Positions 8,701 through 17,133 of a stretch of DNA of 64,000 nucleotides are shown one piece after another (positions within the stretch are counted from its first letter, which is position 1; the number at the start of each line of letters is the position of its first letter). Under the pieces are notes generated by a model. It ran no database searches and was not told where the DNA came from. It saw only the letters and a program-made list of their open reading frames with translations. The position numbers and the translations under genes are program-made. This DNA comes from DASSBG01 sp963800395 (GTDB lineage Bacteria > Pseudomonadota > Gammaproteobacteria > Xanthomonadales > Rhodanobacteraceae). The stretch spans positions 358,228-422,227 of the forward strand of contig CAWDBD010000028.1 of NCBI GenBank assembly GCA_963800395.1. The letters run 5' to 3'.

Positions 8701-9551
8701 GCAGCGGTCATCCCAAGCCGGTTGAACTGCTGCATTTGCGCCCTCCCGGCGCCATGCCTTTCGTGCTGGCAGTGGAGCCGCAAGGGGATGACGTCATCGT
8801 ACCGACCATGCGTTCAGCCGGTGTCTGGGAAGTGGCCGAAACGGTGCTCACCTTGCGCACGCTGCGCCCCGGCATGCACGTCATCGACGCCGGCGCGCAT
8901 GTCGGCTATTACAGCGTCCTGTTTTCACGTTGCGTCGGACCCGAGGGCTGGGTACTCGCGTTCGAACCGGAACCGAACAACTATCGCCTGCTGTCGGCAA
9001 ACCTGTTGCTCAACGACTGTCGCAACGCGCAAGCCAAAGCCCTTGCCCTGGCAGCAAGCGCCGGCCGAGACAGCCTGTATCTGAGCCCGAACAACCTTGG
9101 TGACCATCGCCTGCTGCCGACCCGGGGACGTCGCAGCGTGGGAGTGCAGACCATTGATCTGGACACCATTATCGGCTCCGAAACAGTCGACTTCGTGAAG
9201 ATGGATACCCAGGGCGCAGAACCACGCGTACTGGCCGGCATGAAGGGCATCATCCACAACAATCGCGAACGGCTGGCTTGCATGATCGAGTTCGCTCCGG
9301 GCCTGCTCGCTCAGGCAGGGACGTCCGTGGCGCAATTTGCGCAACAACTCGGTGATCTGGGCGCGATGGCCTATGGCATTGCCCTGGAAAGCCACAATCT
9401 GATCCTGCAAAGGCTGCATCCGCTTGAGACCGGGCTCGCAAACCTTGCAGCGCAACTGGCAACGCATGGTCAAGTTGATGCATCCACTGACCTGCTGCTG
9501 CTGTTCGGTGAAGTGGCTGAGCGCGACTGGCTGGCGCGATACTGCGGCTGA
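8697..9551 (+). CDS. FkbM family SAM-dependent methyltransferase
   Basis: A 284-residue FkbM methyltransferase. It has the SAM-binding motif VIDAGAHVGYYSVLFSR, the acidic loop AFEPEPNNYRLLSANLLLN and the family block VDFVKMDTQGAEPRVLAGM. FkbM proteins O-methylate sugars or polyketides. Behind four coupled glycosyltransferases a sugar hydroxyl of the cluster's glycan is the likely target. The start at 8697 (ATGA overlap) is preferred over the longer upstream frame. The cluster ends here, and the next 283 bp are non-coding with no clear terminator. Confidence 0.85.
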   Translation: MSSGHPKPVELLHLRPPGAMPFVLAVEPQGDDVIVPTMRSAGVWEVAETVLTLRTLRPGMHVIDAGAHVGYYSVLFSRCVGPEGWVLAFEPEPNNYRLLSANLLLNDCRNAQAKALALAASAGRDSLYLSPNNLGDHRLLPTRGRRSVGVQTIDLDTIIGSETVDFVKMDTQGAEPRVLAGMKGIIHNNRERLACMIEFAPGLLAQAGTSVAQFAQQLGDLGAMAYGIALESHNLILQRLHPLETGLANLAAQLATHGQVDASTDLLLLFGEVAERDWLARYCG

Positions 9552-9834
9552 AACCCGCCACAACACGTACCGACAGGTTTTCCCGAAACGTATCCCCACG
9601 TACCCAGGTGCGCCGAGCGATGCAAATCACGTCGCCCGGCACCGGCATGCTTTTACCGGATCCAGAGCTGATCGTTGGGCGGACAGACGGCACGGTCTGC
9701 CGCTTCGATCGTCGCCCTGCACCTCTGCCTGAATGCCGGGCAACACCCTTTCGGAGGCGGGCCCGCTGCAGCTCAGGGAGGGTGTATAACTTGATGGCCG
9801 CATGTGCGGCATGTCTCCAAATGAGAGGCGCACC

Positions 9835-9978
9835 ATGAGCACGACCAGAACCGAAAGTACCAAGCAACCGCTCAAGAGCGGCATGAAGGCAGCACCCGCC
9901 AAGACAACCGGCACCAAGAGCAAGGAGGCCACCGGCAAGATCGATAGGAAGCCAGGCAAGCCTGGGAAGCATCACTAA
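9835..9978 (+). CDS. Small Lys/Thr-rich basic protein (47 aa)
   Basis: The frame from ATG at 9835 to TAA at 9976-9978 encodes 47 residues dominated by Lys, Thr, Gly and Pro (start MSTTRTESTKQPLKSGMKAA, end KPGKHH). GAGAGGCG lies 8-12 bases upstream and a strong terminator follows 24 bases downstream, so it looks like a stand-alone expressed gene. The composition resembles small histone-H1-like or nucleic-acid-binding proteins, but no family is recognised. A short inverted repeat GCCGCA-TG-TGCGGC lies just upstream in the leader. Confidence 0.5.
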   Translation: MSTTRTESTKQPLKSGMKAAPAKTTGTKSKEATGKIDRKPGKPGKHH

Positions 9979-10001
9979 GTCGTTTCCCGAACCATGACGA
10001 A

Positions 10002-10025
10002 AACGCCGCTCGCACGAGCGGCGTT
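10002..10025. terminator. Terminator hairpin between convergent genes
   Basis: The perfect 10-bp stem AACGCCGCTC (10002-10011) / GAGCGGCGTT (10016-10025) with loop GCAC is flanked by an A-run on the left and a T-rich stretch on the right. It can serve both the 47-aa gene and the opposing PilZ gene. Confidence 0.75.
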
Positions 10026-10046
10026 CTGGTTTCTGCGATATCAGCT

Positions 10047-10406
10047 TCAGTCCGGCTGATCAAGCCATTCGAGCAGGTCGGCGTTGTCGTTGTCGCTGAT
10101 CGCGACGATGCGATAGCCGGCCCAGTATTGCTTGGCCGAGGTCGCCTGCTCGAACCATTGCTCCTGCAAGCCGACCTCGACTTTCAATGTGGATCCGTCA
10201 TTCCACGGCAGTGGAAGGATGACTTGATAGACTGCATTGCTCTCTGGCCGGGCGGAGCCAATCAGCATCACGCCAGTGCGCGAGATGTTGCCGATGCGCC
10301 CCATCGACTGGCCGGTGATGACGTTGGTCACCGGTTCGGTTGATTCGACCGACTTGCGTTGCGCCCTGCGGCCATCGCCCTGCTGGATACCCCGATCGCC
10401 GTACAT
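10047..10406 (-). CDS. PilZ domain protein
   Basis: A 119-residue single-domain PilZ protein. It starts with the arginine-rich c-di-GMP-binding element (RRAQRKS) and carries the second motif as GNISRTGVMLIG, a variant of the canonical (D/N)xSxxG. PilZ domains bind cyclic di-GMP and act as effectors on motility, exopolysaccharide or secretion machines. The ATG at 10406 shares its A with the TGA stop of the DUF1631 gene, so it is translationally coupled behind it. A diguanylate cyclase is encoded at 18066. Confidence 0.85.
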   Translation of the reverse strand: MYGDRGIQQGDGRRAQRKSVESTEPVTNVITGQSMGRIGNISRTGVMLIGSARPESNAVYQVILPLPWNDGSTLKVEVGLQEQWFEQATSAKQYWAGYRIVAISDNDNADLLEWLDQPD

Positions 10407-12622
10407 CAGGCGCTGCTCGGGTGGTTGCGGGTTGGGTGCTGATCCTGATCACTGCTGACAATCCGCCAGGCATCTCCGACCACGTCCTCGCGCACAGTCT
10501 CGAGTTCGCGTACTCGTCCGCAGGCGATGGCCTGCGCCAGCTGCAGCTCACCAAGTTCCTGTGCGCGGCGGCCGCTGCGAGTAACGAAAAGGCTGTGTCC
10601 CGTCAGCGGAGAATACCAGGCCAGCCGACGCGGTATGCCATCCGTACCTGCAGAACCCATGAATTCGAACCACACTCCGAGAGGCAGAGAACGCAGGTGC
10701 CGGTGAATCCGCAGAATCTCGGGATCGACACCCTGTCCCGGGATGCTTGGGTCTGCCGCGTGGCTGGATTGAGGTACCGTCCAGGAAGGATGGTTCATGC
10801 CCTTGGCCTGGAATAGCGACGACGTGCAGTCCGCTGGCGAATCGCCAGCCTGTGCAGCAGCAACGCCTTGAGCGGCATGTCCGGACTCAATCAACTCCCG
10901 CACCAACTGGTCGATCTCGGTCTCGAGCATGCCAATCTGGCGCAGTTCCATTTTTACTTCCTGCTGCAACATGTCCGTGTCCCGCACCGGTCGTATGCCG
11001 AGCATCTGTTCGGTTACGCGCATCCGGTTCCTGAAAGCGCCACTGTCCTCGCCGTTGCGCAGAACAGCCAGTGACAGCACATCCGACCAGGCACGAAACA
11101 GGTGTGTCGACAACGCCGCCTGCTGCGGCGAGGCTGCGACCAGCGTCGCCAGCAGTTCAGCGGCCCGTATCCGTGCTGCCTCAAGGCTCTCGAGCCCGCG
11201 CATGCCATCAACTTCCTGCTTCTCGGCCCGTTGCGTTTCCTGCTTGAGTCTGGCCAGGCGCCGTTCGATTGCCTGGAGCAGGCTCAGGTACACCGTTTTG
11301 TCGGGTACGGCGCGGCTGGCGTGAACGATCAATGCCTCAAGATCGATGCGCAGCTCGCGATTGGGTGACTCGCTGTCGTCACCAAGCCAGTCATGAGCAA
11401 TCTCGGCAATCCGCCCGAGAACCATACGGGCCGGATGCTCATGTTTGTCAAAGAAATCGGGTTCCACCAGGGCCATGCGCAATAGCGGGAGCTGAAGGTT
11501 GTACAACAGAGCCAGTGCATCGGGTGTTTGTGGCAACTGCCGCGATATCGTCGCGAACAGACGCACGATCATCTGCAGCGTGGCTCCCTGCCCCGCGCTG
11601 AGATCGACAGGCTTGCCTTGTCCGGAACGCCGTATGTTGAGCTGCAGCAGAAGTTCCTCACGCAGGCGCTTGGGCTGGTTCAACTCGAACCAGGTCCGTT
11701 CGCCGACCTGGAGGAAATGCTCCTGCAATGCGGCGAGTGCACGCTGCAACTGCTCGTCACTGACGGTGCCCTCCTCGGCCGGCTCGGCCGATTTGGCCTG
11801 TTGGGCGGTGGGTGCTCCCGGAAAAGAAGCGCCATATTCGGCAGGCTCATCGCGGCGACTGGCAGTCGATTCGGACTCGACCGATGTCTTCGCATTCCTG
11901 TCATGAATATCATTGCGTGCCTTGTCGTTCGGCAGCACAAATGGGCGCAAGCCGCGAAGGATGCCAGCCTCGCACAGGTAACCGTTGGCCAGCGCATGCA
12001 ACGAAGCGAGCTCGTTGATCAGACTGGTCTCCAGGCTCTGCAACAGCAGCAATTCATGCTCAACAGGCATCTTCAATGTGCCACAGGCGTCACGAAAAGC
12101 ATGCGCCATGGCCTGTGGCCCAACCGGCAGTTCGCCACTTTCCAGCGGAGAACTGCCCAGAAGTACCGCCATGCGAAAGCCGAGTTCCACCAGTTGCTGG
12201 CCACTGCGAGCCTTGCTGCGCGCGACCAGCTGATCCAGCGCGGTATCCAGATCCTGCGTGATCGTATCGATGAGGCTCAATGTCCGGGGCGCAGAAGCAG
12301 GCGATTCGGAGGCTTGCCGACCCATACGCTCAAAAGTCTGCGCGATGCTGGCAATGAACCGCTGCTCGAACGCTTCGCTACCGTCGACCAGACGAGTGCA
12401 GGTATCGACACAGCTTTGTTGTTCGAGATGATCAAGGCTTGAGTCAGCGAGATCGTGCAAGTCCTTGGCGAAATGCGCCAGGCCGCTCGCAAGCGAATCC
12501 TGCAACCACTCAGTGCATTTGCCGCGCAATTCCTCTATCAGCTGCCTGCTGCGGGCAGACTGCGCCGCAGATAACGGAGCATGATTTGACCGCCCCGCCG
12601 AAGTCGATGACTCATGATTCAT
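10406..12622 (-). CDS. DUF1631 family protein
   Basis: A 738-residue cytoplasmic, largely helical protein of the DUF1631 family, common in Gamma- and Betaproteobacteria and of unknown function. The N-terminus starts MNHESSTSAGRSN. The middle holds long helical stretches and a low-complexity linker near residue 265. The C-terminal region GVWFEFMGSAGTDGIPRRLAWYSPL looks like a PilZ-type beta-barrel strand pair, as often seen in DUF1631. ATG at 12622 is chosen over a start at 12649 because it directly precedes the polar N-terminus. It is the first gene of the DUF1631-PilZ operon, and the coupling supports a role in c-di-GMP output (inference). Confidence 0.85.
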   Translation of the reverse strand: MNHESSTSAGRSNHAPLSAAQSARSRQLIEELRGKCTEWLQDSLASGLAHFAKDLHDLADSSLDHLEQQSCVDTCTRLVDGSEAFEQRFIASIAQTFERMGRQASESPASAPRTLSLIDTITQDLDTALDQLVARSKARSGQQLVELGFRMAVLLGSSPLESGELPVGPQAMAHAFRDACGTLKMPVEHELLLLQSLETSLINELASLHALANGYLCEAGILRGLRPFVLPNDKARNDIHDRNAKTSVESESTASRRDEPAEYGASFPGAPTAQQAKSAEPAEEGTVSDEQLQRALAALQEHFLQVGERTWFELNQPKRLREELLLQLNIRRSGQGKPVDLSAGQGATLQMIVRLFATISRQLPQTPDALALLYNLQLPLLRMALVEPDFFDKHEHPARMVLGRIAEIAHDWLGDDSESPNRELRIDLEALIVHASRAVPDKTVYLSLLQAIERRLARLKQETQRAEKQEVDGMRGLESLEAARIRAAELLATLVAASPQQAALSTHLFRAWSDVLSLAVLRNGEDSGAFRNRMRVTEQMLGIRPVRDTDMLQQEVKMELRQIGMLETEIDQLVRELIESGHAAQGVAAAQAGDSPADCTSSLFQAKGMNHPSWTVPQSSHAADPSIPGQGVDPEILRIHRHLRSLPLGVWFEFMGSAGTDGIPRRLAWYSPLTGHSLFVTRSGRRAQELGELQLAQAIACGRVRELETVREDVVGDAWRIVSSDQDQHPTRNHPSSA

Positions 12623-13007
12623 GGCGCCCTCGCGGCGATGATCTGGCAATTGCAGCGAAAGCCTCTCCTTGGGTACTTGTCGTGAACTGCATCACGAACT
12701 GCACTACATTTATCGCGCTTTTCATGCAATCCAAGTGCGCACTGGCTCACAGTTTGCGATGTCGAATCGGGATGAGGCCCGGGCAGAGCCAGAACCGCAG
12801 TAGCGTATACCGCGCCTTGAGCACACCGGCCGCTCGGATTCAGTCTAGCCAATCTCTCCCAGCCTGTGCTGCGCCCGGACGGGAATCAATCACACTGTTC
12901 CCTGCAGAACCAGGAGCAGAAGTCAACGCCCTGCTTTGCAGGACGAATACCCGTGTAGCCTCAGAACCTGGCCTCCGCTCCGGTCGATGCCGGTTGCTAC
13001 TGCGAGC
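12623..13007. other. Intergenic region, no gene seen
   Basis: It lies between the start of the DUF1631 gene and the end of the minus-strand beta-helix gene. It should contain the DUF1631 promoter. I see no convincing -35/-10 pair, repeat or terminator. Confidence 0.5.
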
Positions 13008-14777
13008 CTATTCGAAGCCATTGGCAAAAATGGTCTCGCTCACCGCACCAACCTCGATTGCGCCGATATCGCACTGCGGTCCATGCGGTCGCGGTCCGCC
13101 GCGCTGATCGCGATTGTCCACCGGCACCGCGGCGCAGGTGACCGCCTTGCCGGCATCGACAGCCGGGCTACCCGCCGCGGGCAACATGGTCTGGGTTGCG
13201 CCACCATTGCTGGCCAGCGCGCCCAGCAGCGGGTCGGCATCCAGATTGCCCCCGCCGTCGGTGCCCAGGGATGTGGTCCAGCTGCTTCCGCTGCCGTTGG
13301 AGCGCACCACGATGCTGTGGTCGATCTGGGTGACAGAAGCGCTGCCGGAATTGATGATCGGCAAGCTGGGCGTCGGATCCCACAGAATCACGTTGCTCAG
13401 GCCCAGACTGACGGCGCCGCCGCCGCTGCTGGTATTGATCAGAGCGTAATAGCCAGTGCTGCCGCTATGGATGGTCACGTTGCGCAAGACGACGCTGACC
13501 GGCACGTAGTTGGCCGAGGTGCTCATGTCCCTACCGCTGGTGGTCGCACTGTTGTTGCTGAAGGTCACATTGCCCAGGGTCGCGCTCAGGTTGCCACCGA
13601 CGTAGGAGTCGGTATTGTGGATCGCGCCTGCAAAGTCGGCCTGGTTGTTGCTCAGCGTCACCGTATCCATGACCAGATTGATACCGCCGCCAAAGGCTTC
13701 ATTGTGCATGGCACCGCCCTGGCCGTGGCCGCCACTGGCAAGGGCGCTGTTATTGTTGAACGTCGTATTGCTGATGTCGATGACACTGGTATGCCCGCTT
13801 GCACTGGAAAGGTTGTACATCGCCCCGCCCAGTGCCCCGGCACTATTGCCGTCGAAATTCACGCGATCGAGAATGATGTTGTCCAGGCTGAAGTTGTTCA
13901 TTGCGCCACCCTCGTTGCTGGCGCTGTTGCCGATGAAGCTCACGTCACGCAAGGTCACCCCGTTGCTGGTTCCCAGCGACATGCCACCGCCATCGCCCGC
14001 ACTGTTGCCGTCAAACGTGGCGCGCTCCAGCATGAACATGGCCTGGCACTGGCTGCTGCGATCCATCCCGCCCCCGCTGGAGCCGGCACTGTTGTTGATG
14101 AACTGCACATCGCTCATGGCAGGGCTGGACGCAGCATCCACCCAGCAATACAGTTCGATCCCGCCGCCGTAAGTGCTGGCATGGTTGTTGACGAAGCGCA
14201 GTTGCCGCAGGGTCGGGTTGCACTGGCCGCCGGCATGCTCCCCCAGGCACAGCAATCCGCCACCACTGAAGTCAGGGAGGCTCCCCGCATTGGCGTTGCC
14301 ATCGGTGATGGTGAAGCCATCGAGGATGGTGGCGTTGCCGATGTTGTTGTTTTCGTCGCCGACGATGTACACCACGTGATAGCTGTTGTCGCTGGCGTCG
14401 CTGGCAATGCCGATGTCACCGGACAGGATGGACACATGGGCGGCCGGATCACGCTGCGCTTGCGTGGTCTCGCTGCCGACAAACCCGCCATATACCGCCA
14501 CTTGCCTGTCCAGCGTGAAACTGACCATGCGGTCCGTACCGGTGGTCGGCTTGTAGGTACCATCCTTGACCCAGATCTCGCTGCAGGCGGTATTGCCCAG
14601 CGCGCTCTGCAGATCCATCGGCGCGGCCCAGGTGCCGCTGCCGCCAGCCGTCCCGGCGGTGGTGACACGGCACACGCTGGCCAGACCAGCCGGAGCATAC
14701 AAGCCGGACAGCACCAGGCATGTGAGCAGGAGCCAGCCACCAAGGCGAACCAGCGCGGAAATCGAGTGACAAGACAT
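13008..14777 (-). CDS. Secreted right-handed beta-helix protein with choice-of-anchor Q-type end and GFE tail
   Basis: A 589-residue exported protein. The signal peptide ends near LSGLYAPAGLAS. It has a polymorphic-outer-membrane-protein-like start (TWAAPMDLQSALGNTACSEIWVKDGTYKP). Many short beta-helix turns follow, rich in 'NNSAxxxGGxM' and 'FxGNSA', such as FIGNSASNEGGAM. The C-terminal block NGGATQTMLPAAGSPAVDAG ... NRDQRGGPRPHGPQCDIGAIE is the 'choice-of-anchor Q' pattern, and the protein ends SETIFANGFE. That ending recurs in other proteins of this window. GGAGG lies 4-8 bases before ATG at 14777, which fixes the start. Export by the general secretory pathway and surface location are inferred. 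Confidence 0.85.
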   Translation of the reverse strand: MSCHSISALVRLGGWLLLTCLVLSGLYAPAGLASVCRVTTAGTAGGSGTWAAPMDLQSALGNTACSEIWVKDGTYKPTTGTDRMVSFTLDRQVAVYGGFVGSETTQAQRDPAAHVSILSGDIGIASDASDNSYHVVYIVGDENNNIGNATILDGFTITDGNANAGSLPDFSGGGLLCLGEHAGGQCNPTLRQLRFVNNHASTYGGGIELYCWVDAASSPAMSDVQFINNSAGSSGGGMDRSSQCQAMFMLERATFDGNSAGDGGGMSLGTSNGVTLRDVSFIGNSASNEGGAMNNFSLDNIILDRVNFDGNSAGALGGAMYNLSSASGHTSVIDISNTTFNNNSALASGGHGQGGAMHNEAFGGGINLVMDTVTLSNNQADFAGAIHNTDSYVGGNLSATLGNVTFSNNSATTSGRDMSTSANYVPVSVVLRNVTIHSGSTGYYALINTSSGGGAVSLGLSNVILWDPTPSLPIINSGSASVTQIDHSIVVRSNGSGSSWTTSLGTDGGGNLDADPLLGALASNGGATQTMLPAAGSPAVDAGKAVTCAAVPVDNRDQRGGPRPHGPQCDIGAIEVGAVSETIFANGFE

Positions 14778-14900
14778 GGCGTAGCCTCCGAAGTGGTCGG
14801 GAATCAAATCCCTTACCCTCCTAATACGCCAAAACGGGGTCCTGCGTATCAACACGGCATGGCAGCCGGCTTTGCAGTCCTCGCACATCGAACAAACCAG

Positions 14901-14966
14901 TCATCCCGGGGCCACCGCAGAGGGAACCTTCACCGCCGTCATCCTGGGGCCGCCGCAGGCGGAACC
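14901..14966. repeat. Imperfect 28-bp direct repeat in a 396-bp intergenic region
   Basis: Two copies (14901-14928 and 14939-14966) share the frame TCATCCxGGGGCCxCCGCAG and differ at 4 of 28 positions, 38 bp apart. The second continues into CCCGGGATCC. This style of GC-rich 'TCATCCTGGGGCC' sequence looks like a dispersed intergenic repeat rather than a gene. The rest of 14778-15173 holds no gene I can support. Confidence 0.6.
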
Positions 14967-15173
14967 CGGGATCCATTTTCACAGCACGACAAAGCCACGC
15001 CACATGCTTCACACCCCATATTTCACAATCGAGCCCGGATCGGCGCTCCGCGCCGTCCAGCATGACGGCTGCTACAGAGCCGCCTGGAACATTCCTCCTG
15101 GGCGGATTGAAAGCGGGCGGCGGAACGCTGCGTCGCAGCAGCCTGCTCCGCCGCCCTCTTCCACGGGGACTGC

Positions 15174-15698
15174 TCAGTGCGGCCAGTGATGGCCAGGATG
15201 ATTGCGGACCAGTTGCAGATGCCACAGTTCACGACCGGTCGAGTTGGTCTCGGGCGGCGGCACCACGATCTTGCCGCTTCCAAGCGCGCCCGCATAGGCG
15301 CCTGTGCCACCGGTGATGATGATGTCGTACGAGGCCACGCCGTCGGCAAAGCAGACATGGCCAGGCGCGTGAATATCCAGCGATCCCCTGGGCAGAGTCA
15401 GCGTGCCGATGGTCTCGATCGGCAGACAGGCCGGATGGGTGTAATCGTAGCTTGACGGATCGACCATCGCCACACGACTGAACTCGGCGTGTCCGATGCC
15501 TGGCTGGTCTGCCACACCGGTCACGTTCAGACAGGCATCCTGCGCCGGTGCGGTGTCCGGGCATTGCGCGAACACGAATGTCTGGGCGAAATTGATGTCG
15601 ATCTTGCTGGCATGCATGCCTCGAGCCGACGCGGCGGCAGACATGAGCAGACCACCGGCAAGCACCAGCAGAACTGCGGACTTTGATTTTGCGGACAT
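15174..15698 (-). CDS. Exported hypothetical protein, allene-oxide-cyclase-barrel-like
   Basis: A 174-residue protein. ATG at 15698 has AAGGAG just upstream and opens a typical signal peptide (MSAKSKSAVLLVLAGGLLMSAAASARG). The mature part has few Cys residues and ends in ITGGTGAYAGALGSGKIVV. The 'GGTGxYAGAxGxG' motif is characteristic of small allene oxide cyclase/dirigent-like beta-barrels in bacteria, whose function is mostly unknown. It is monocistronic. The function is not assigned, and the fold suggestion rests on one motif. Confidence 0.65.
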   Translation of the reverse strand: MSAKSKSAVLLVLAGGLLMSAAASARGMHASKIDINFAQTFVFAQCPDTAPAQDACLNVTGVADQPGIGHAEFSRVAMVDPSSYDYTHPACLPIETIGTLTLPRGSLDIHAPGHVCFADGVASYDIIITGGTGAYAGALGSGKIVVPPPETNSTGRELWHLQLVRNHPGHHWPH

Positions 15699-15888
15699 GA
15701 CAACTCCTTGCATTGGATGGATGAGCTGATTGGATCGACCCCGAGCATCGGGGCTCTCCAGGAGACGCGACACCACCCGGGCCGCAGGGCGTGCATCGCA
15801 TCTCGATCGCCAAGTTATCGGGCTCACGCCCATGCCGGGATGAGAATGTGACAGGACGTTCCGGCACGGGCCGGGACGCCCGGATCGA

Positions 15889-15966
15889 GGGACGAACCGT
15901 GCACGCTTCCTGCGCAGTTGGACACGGCCAGACCCATCGGCGATGCCGTAGCAAGGGACGAACGGT
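15889..15966. promoter_or_regulatory. Two AlgR-like boxes upstream of the LytS/LytTR operon
   Basis: GGGACGAACCGT (15889-15900) and GGGACGAACGGT (15955-15966) are direct repeats 66 bp apart. Read on the other strand they contain ACGGTTCGTC and ACCGTTCGTC. The second matches the Pseudomonas AlgR core CCGTTCGTC exactly, the first with one change. The downstream operon encodes an AlgR-type LytTR regulator, so autoregulation is the natural reading. Confidence 0.65.
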
Positions 15967-16080
15967 GAGACAACCGGGATGAAACTTCCACCAGCTTGCC
16001 CCGGGGCCCTTACACTTGCAGCTCATGCGGCAAGGACACCGCACCTGCTCGACCGACAGAGTTATCCTGGATCCGGCACA

Positions 16081-17133
16081 ATGGTATTGAAACAATCACC
16101 CCGCACTGTCTATGTCGGGGCCTGGCTGATTGCCGCCTCGTACATGTACTGCATGTATCTGGTGTTCCTGCCATGGCGCACCGTACTGACCGAGATCAGC
16201 GCGCACTTCGCCACGTGGATGTTTCTGGCCTGGTTCGCCATACCCCTGATCCGGCGCTGGCCCCTGCACCTGAAATGGCGAGCCTGGCTGATCCACCTGG
16301 GCCTTGGCATCGGCTTCACGCTGGCGGACATCTACATCGCGCACGGACTCATCTTCCTTATCGGTCGCGAATCGCAGTACATGTCGCTGGGTGATTTCCT
16401 TGTCGACACCTTCCATGGCTGCTTCCAGTTGGCCTTTCTGACCTATCTGGCACTGGTGGGTATCGTCCAGGGGCGCGACGCACTCACCCTTGCGCATACG
16501 CGCAAGATCGAACTGGAAGAGCAGAAGGCCGCCTTCGTCCGGGCGCAATTGCAGAATCTGAGAGCACAACTGCAGCCGCACTTCCTGTTCAATACGCTCA
16601 ATACCGTCGCATCGCTGATGCACTATGACCCTGACGCGGCCGATCGCATGCTTAACCGCCTTAGCGAACTGCTGCGTCTGTCGCTCAAGGAATCGGACAA
16701 GCCGATGGTCAGCCTGAAGCAGGAAATCGCATTCGTCGCGGCGTACCTCGAGATTGAACAAATCCGCTTCGAAAACAGGTTGATCGTGACCTGGGCGATA
16801 CCGGAAGATCTTCGCGCACGATCAATTCCATCTTTCATCCTGCAGCCACTGGTCGAGAATGCAATCAAGCATGGCGTGGCGCCACGTGCATCGGGCGGCC
16901 GTATCGTTATCCGGGCATATACCGACAACGATGCCCTGATGCTGGAGGTGGAAGACGACGCCACGGAAGCCCTGCTCTGCCAGAAAGGTTTCGGCATCGG
17001 CTTGAGCAACACGCGTACGCGCCTGGAAACACTGTTCGGCATGCGCCAGAAACTGGAGCTGATTCGTACCGCTCAGGGCACGATTGCGCGGATTCGCCTG
17101 CCCCTGTCGCCCACTGACCTGCTGACAGCATGA
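16081..17133 (+). CDS. LytS/AlgZ-type sensor histidine kinase
   Basis: A 350-residue membrane kinase. About four membrane helices in the first 130 residues are followed by a short coiled coil (HTRKIELEEQKAAFVRAQLQ). The LytS-family phosphoacceptor motif LQPHFLFNTLN has its His near residue 167. The atypical ATPase domain follows, with LQPLVENAIKHG (N box) and GFGIGLSNTRTRL (G box). ATG at 16081 is used because the upstream frame extension is not signal-like. The size and architecture match AlgZ/FimS of pseudomonads (about 358 aa). ATGA overlaps the LytTR regulator gene. Confidence 0.88.
   Translation: MVLKQSPRTVYVGAWLIAASYMYCMYLVFLPWRTVLTEISAHFATWMFLAWFAIPLIRRWPLHLKWRAWLIHLGLGIGFTLADIYIAHGLIFLIGRESQYMSLGDFLVDTFHGCFQLAFLTYLALVGIVQGRDALTLAHTRKIELEEQKAAFVRAQLQNLRAQLQPHFLFNTLNTVASLMHYDPDAADRMLNRLSELLRLSLKESDKPMVSLKQEIAFVAAYLEIEQIRFENRLIVTWAIPEDLRARSIPSFILQPLVENAIKHGVAPRASGGRIVIRAYTDNDALMLEVEDDATEALLCQKGFGIGLSNTRTRLETLFGMRQKLELIRTAQGTIARIRLPLSPTDLLTA

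Noticed and set aside
11528..12442. A 304-codon plus-strand frame opposite the DUF1631 gene
   Set aside because: Mirror of the high-GC codon pattern of the DUF1631 gene; no recognisable motif.
12936..15065. A 709-codon open frame on the plus strand opposite the beta-helix gene
   Set aside because: Low-complexity Ala/Gly/Val/Arg product with no ribosome site or domain. The minus-strand frame has a signal peptide, beta-helix repeats and a known C-terminal pattern.
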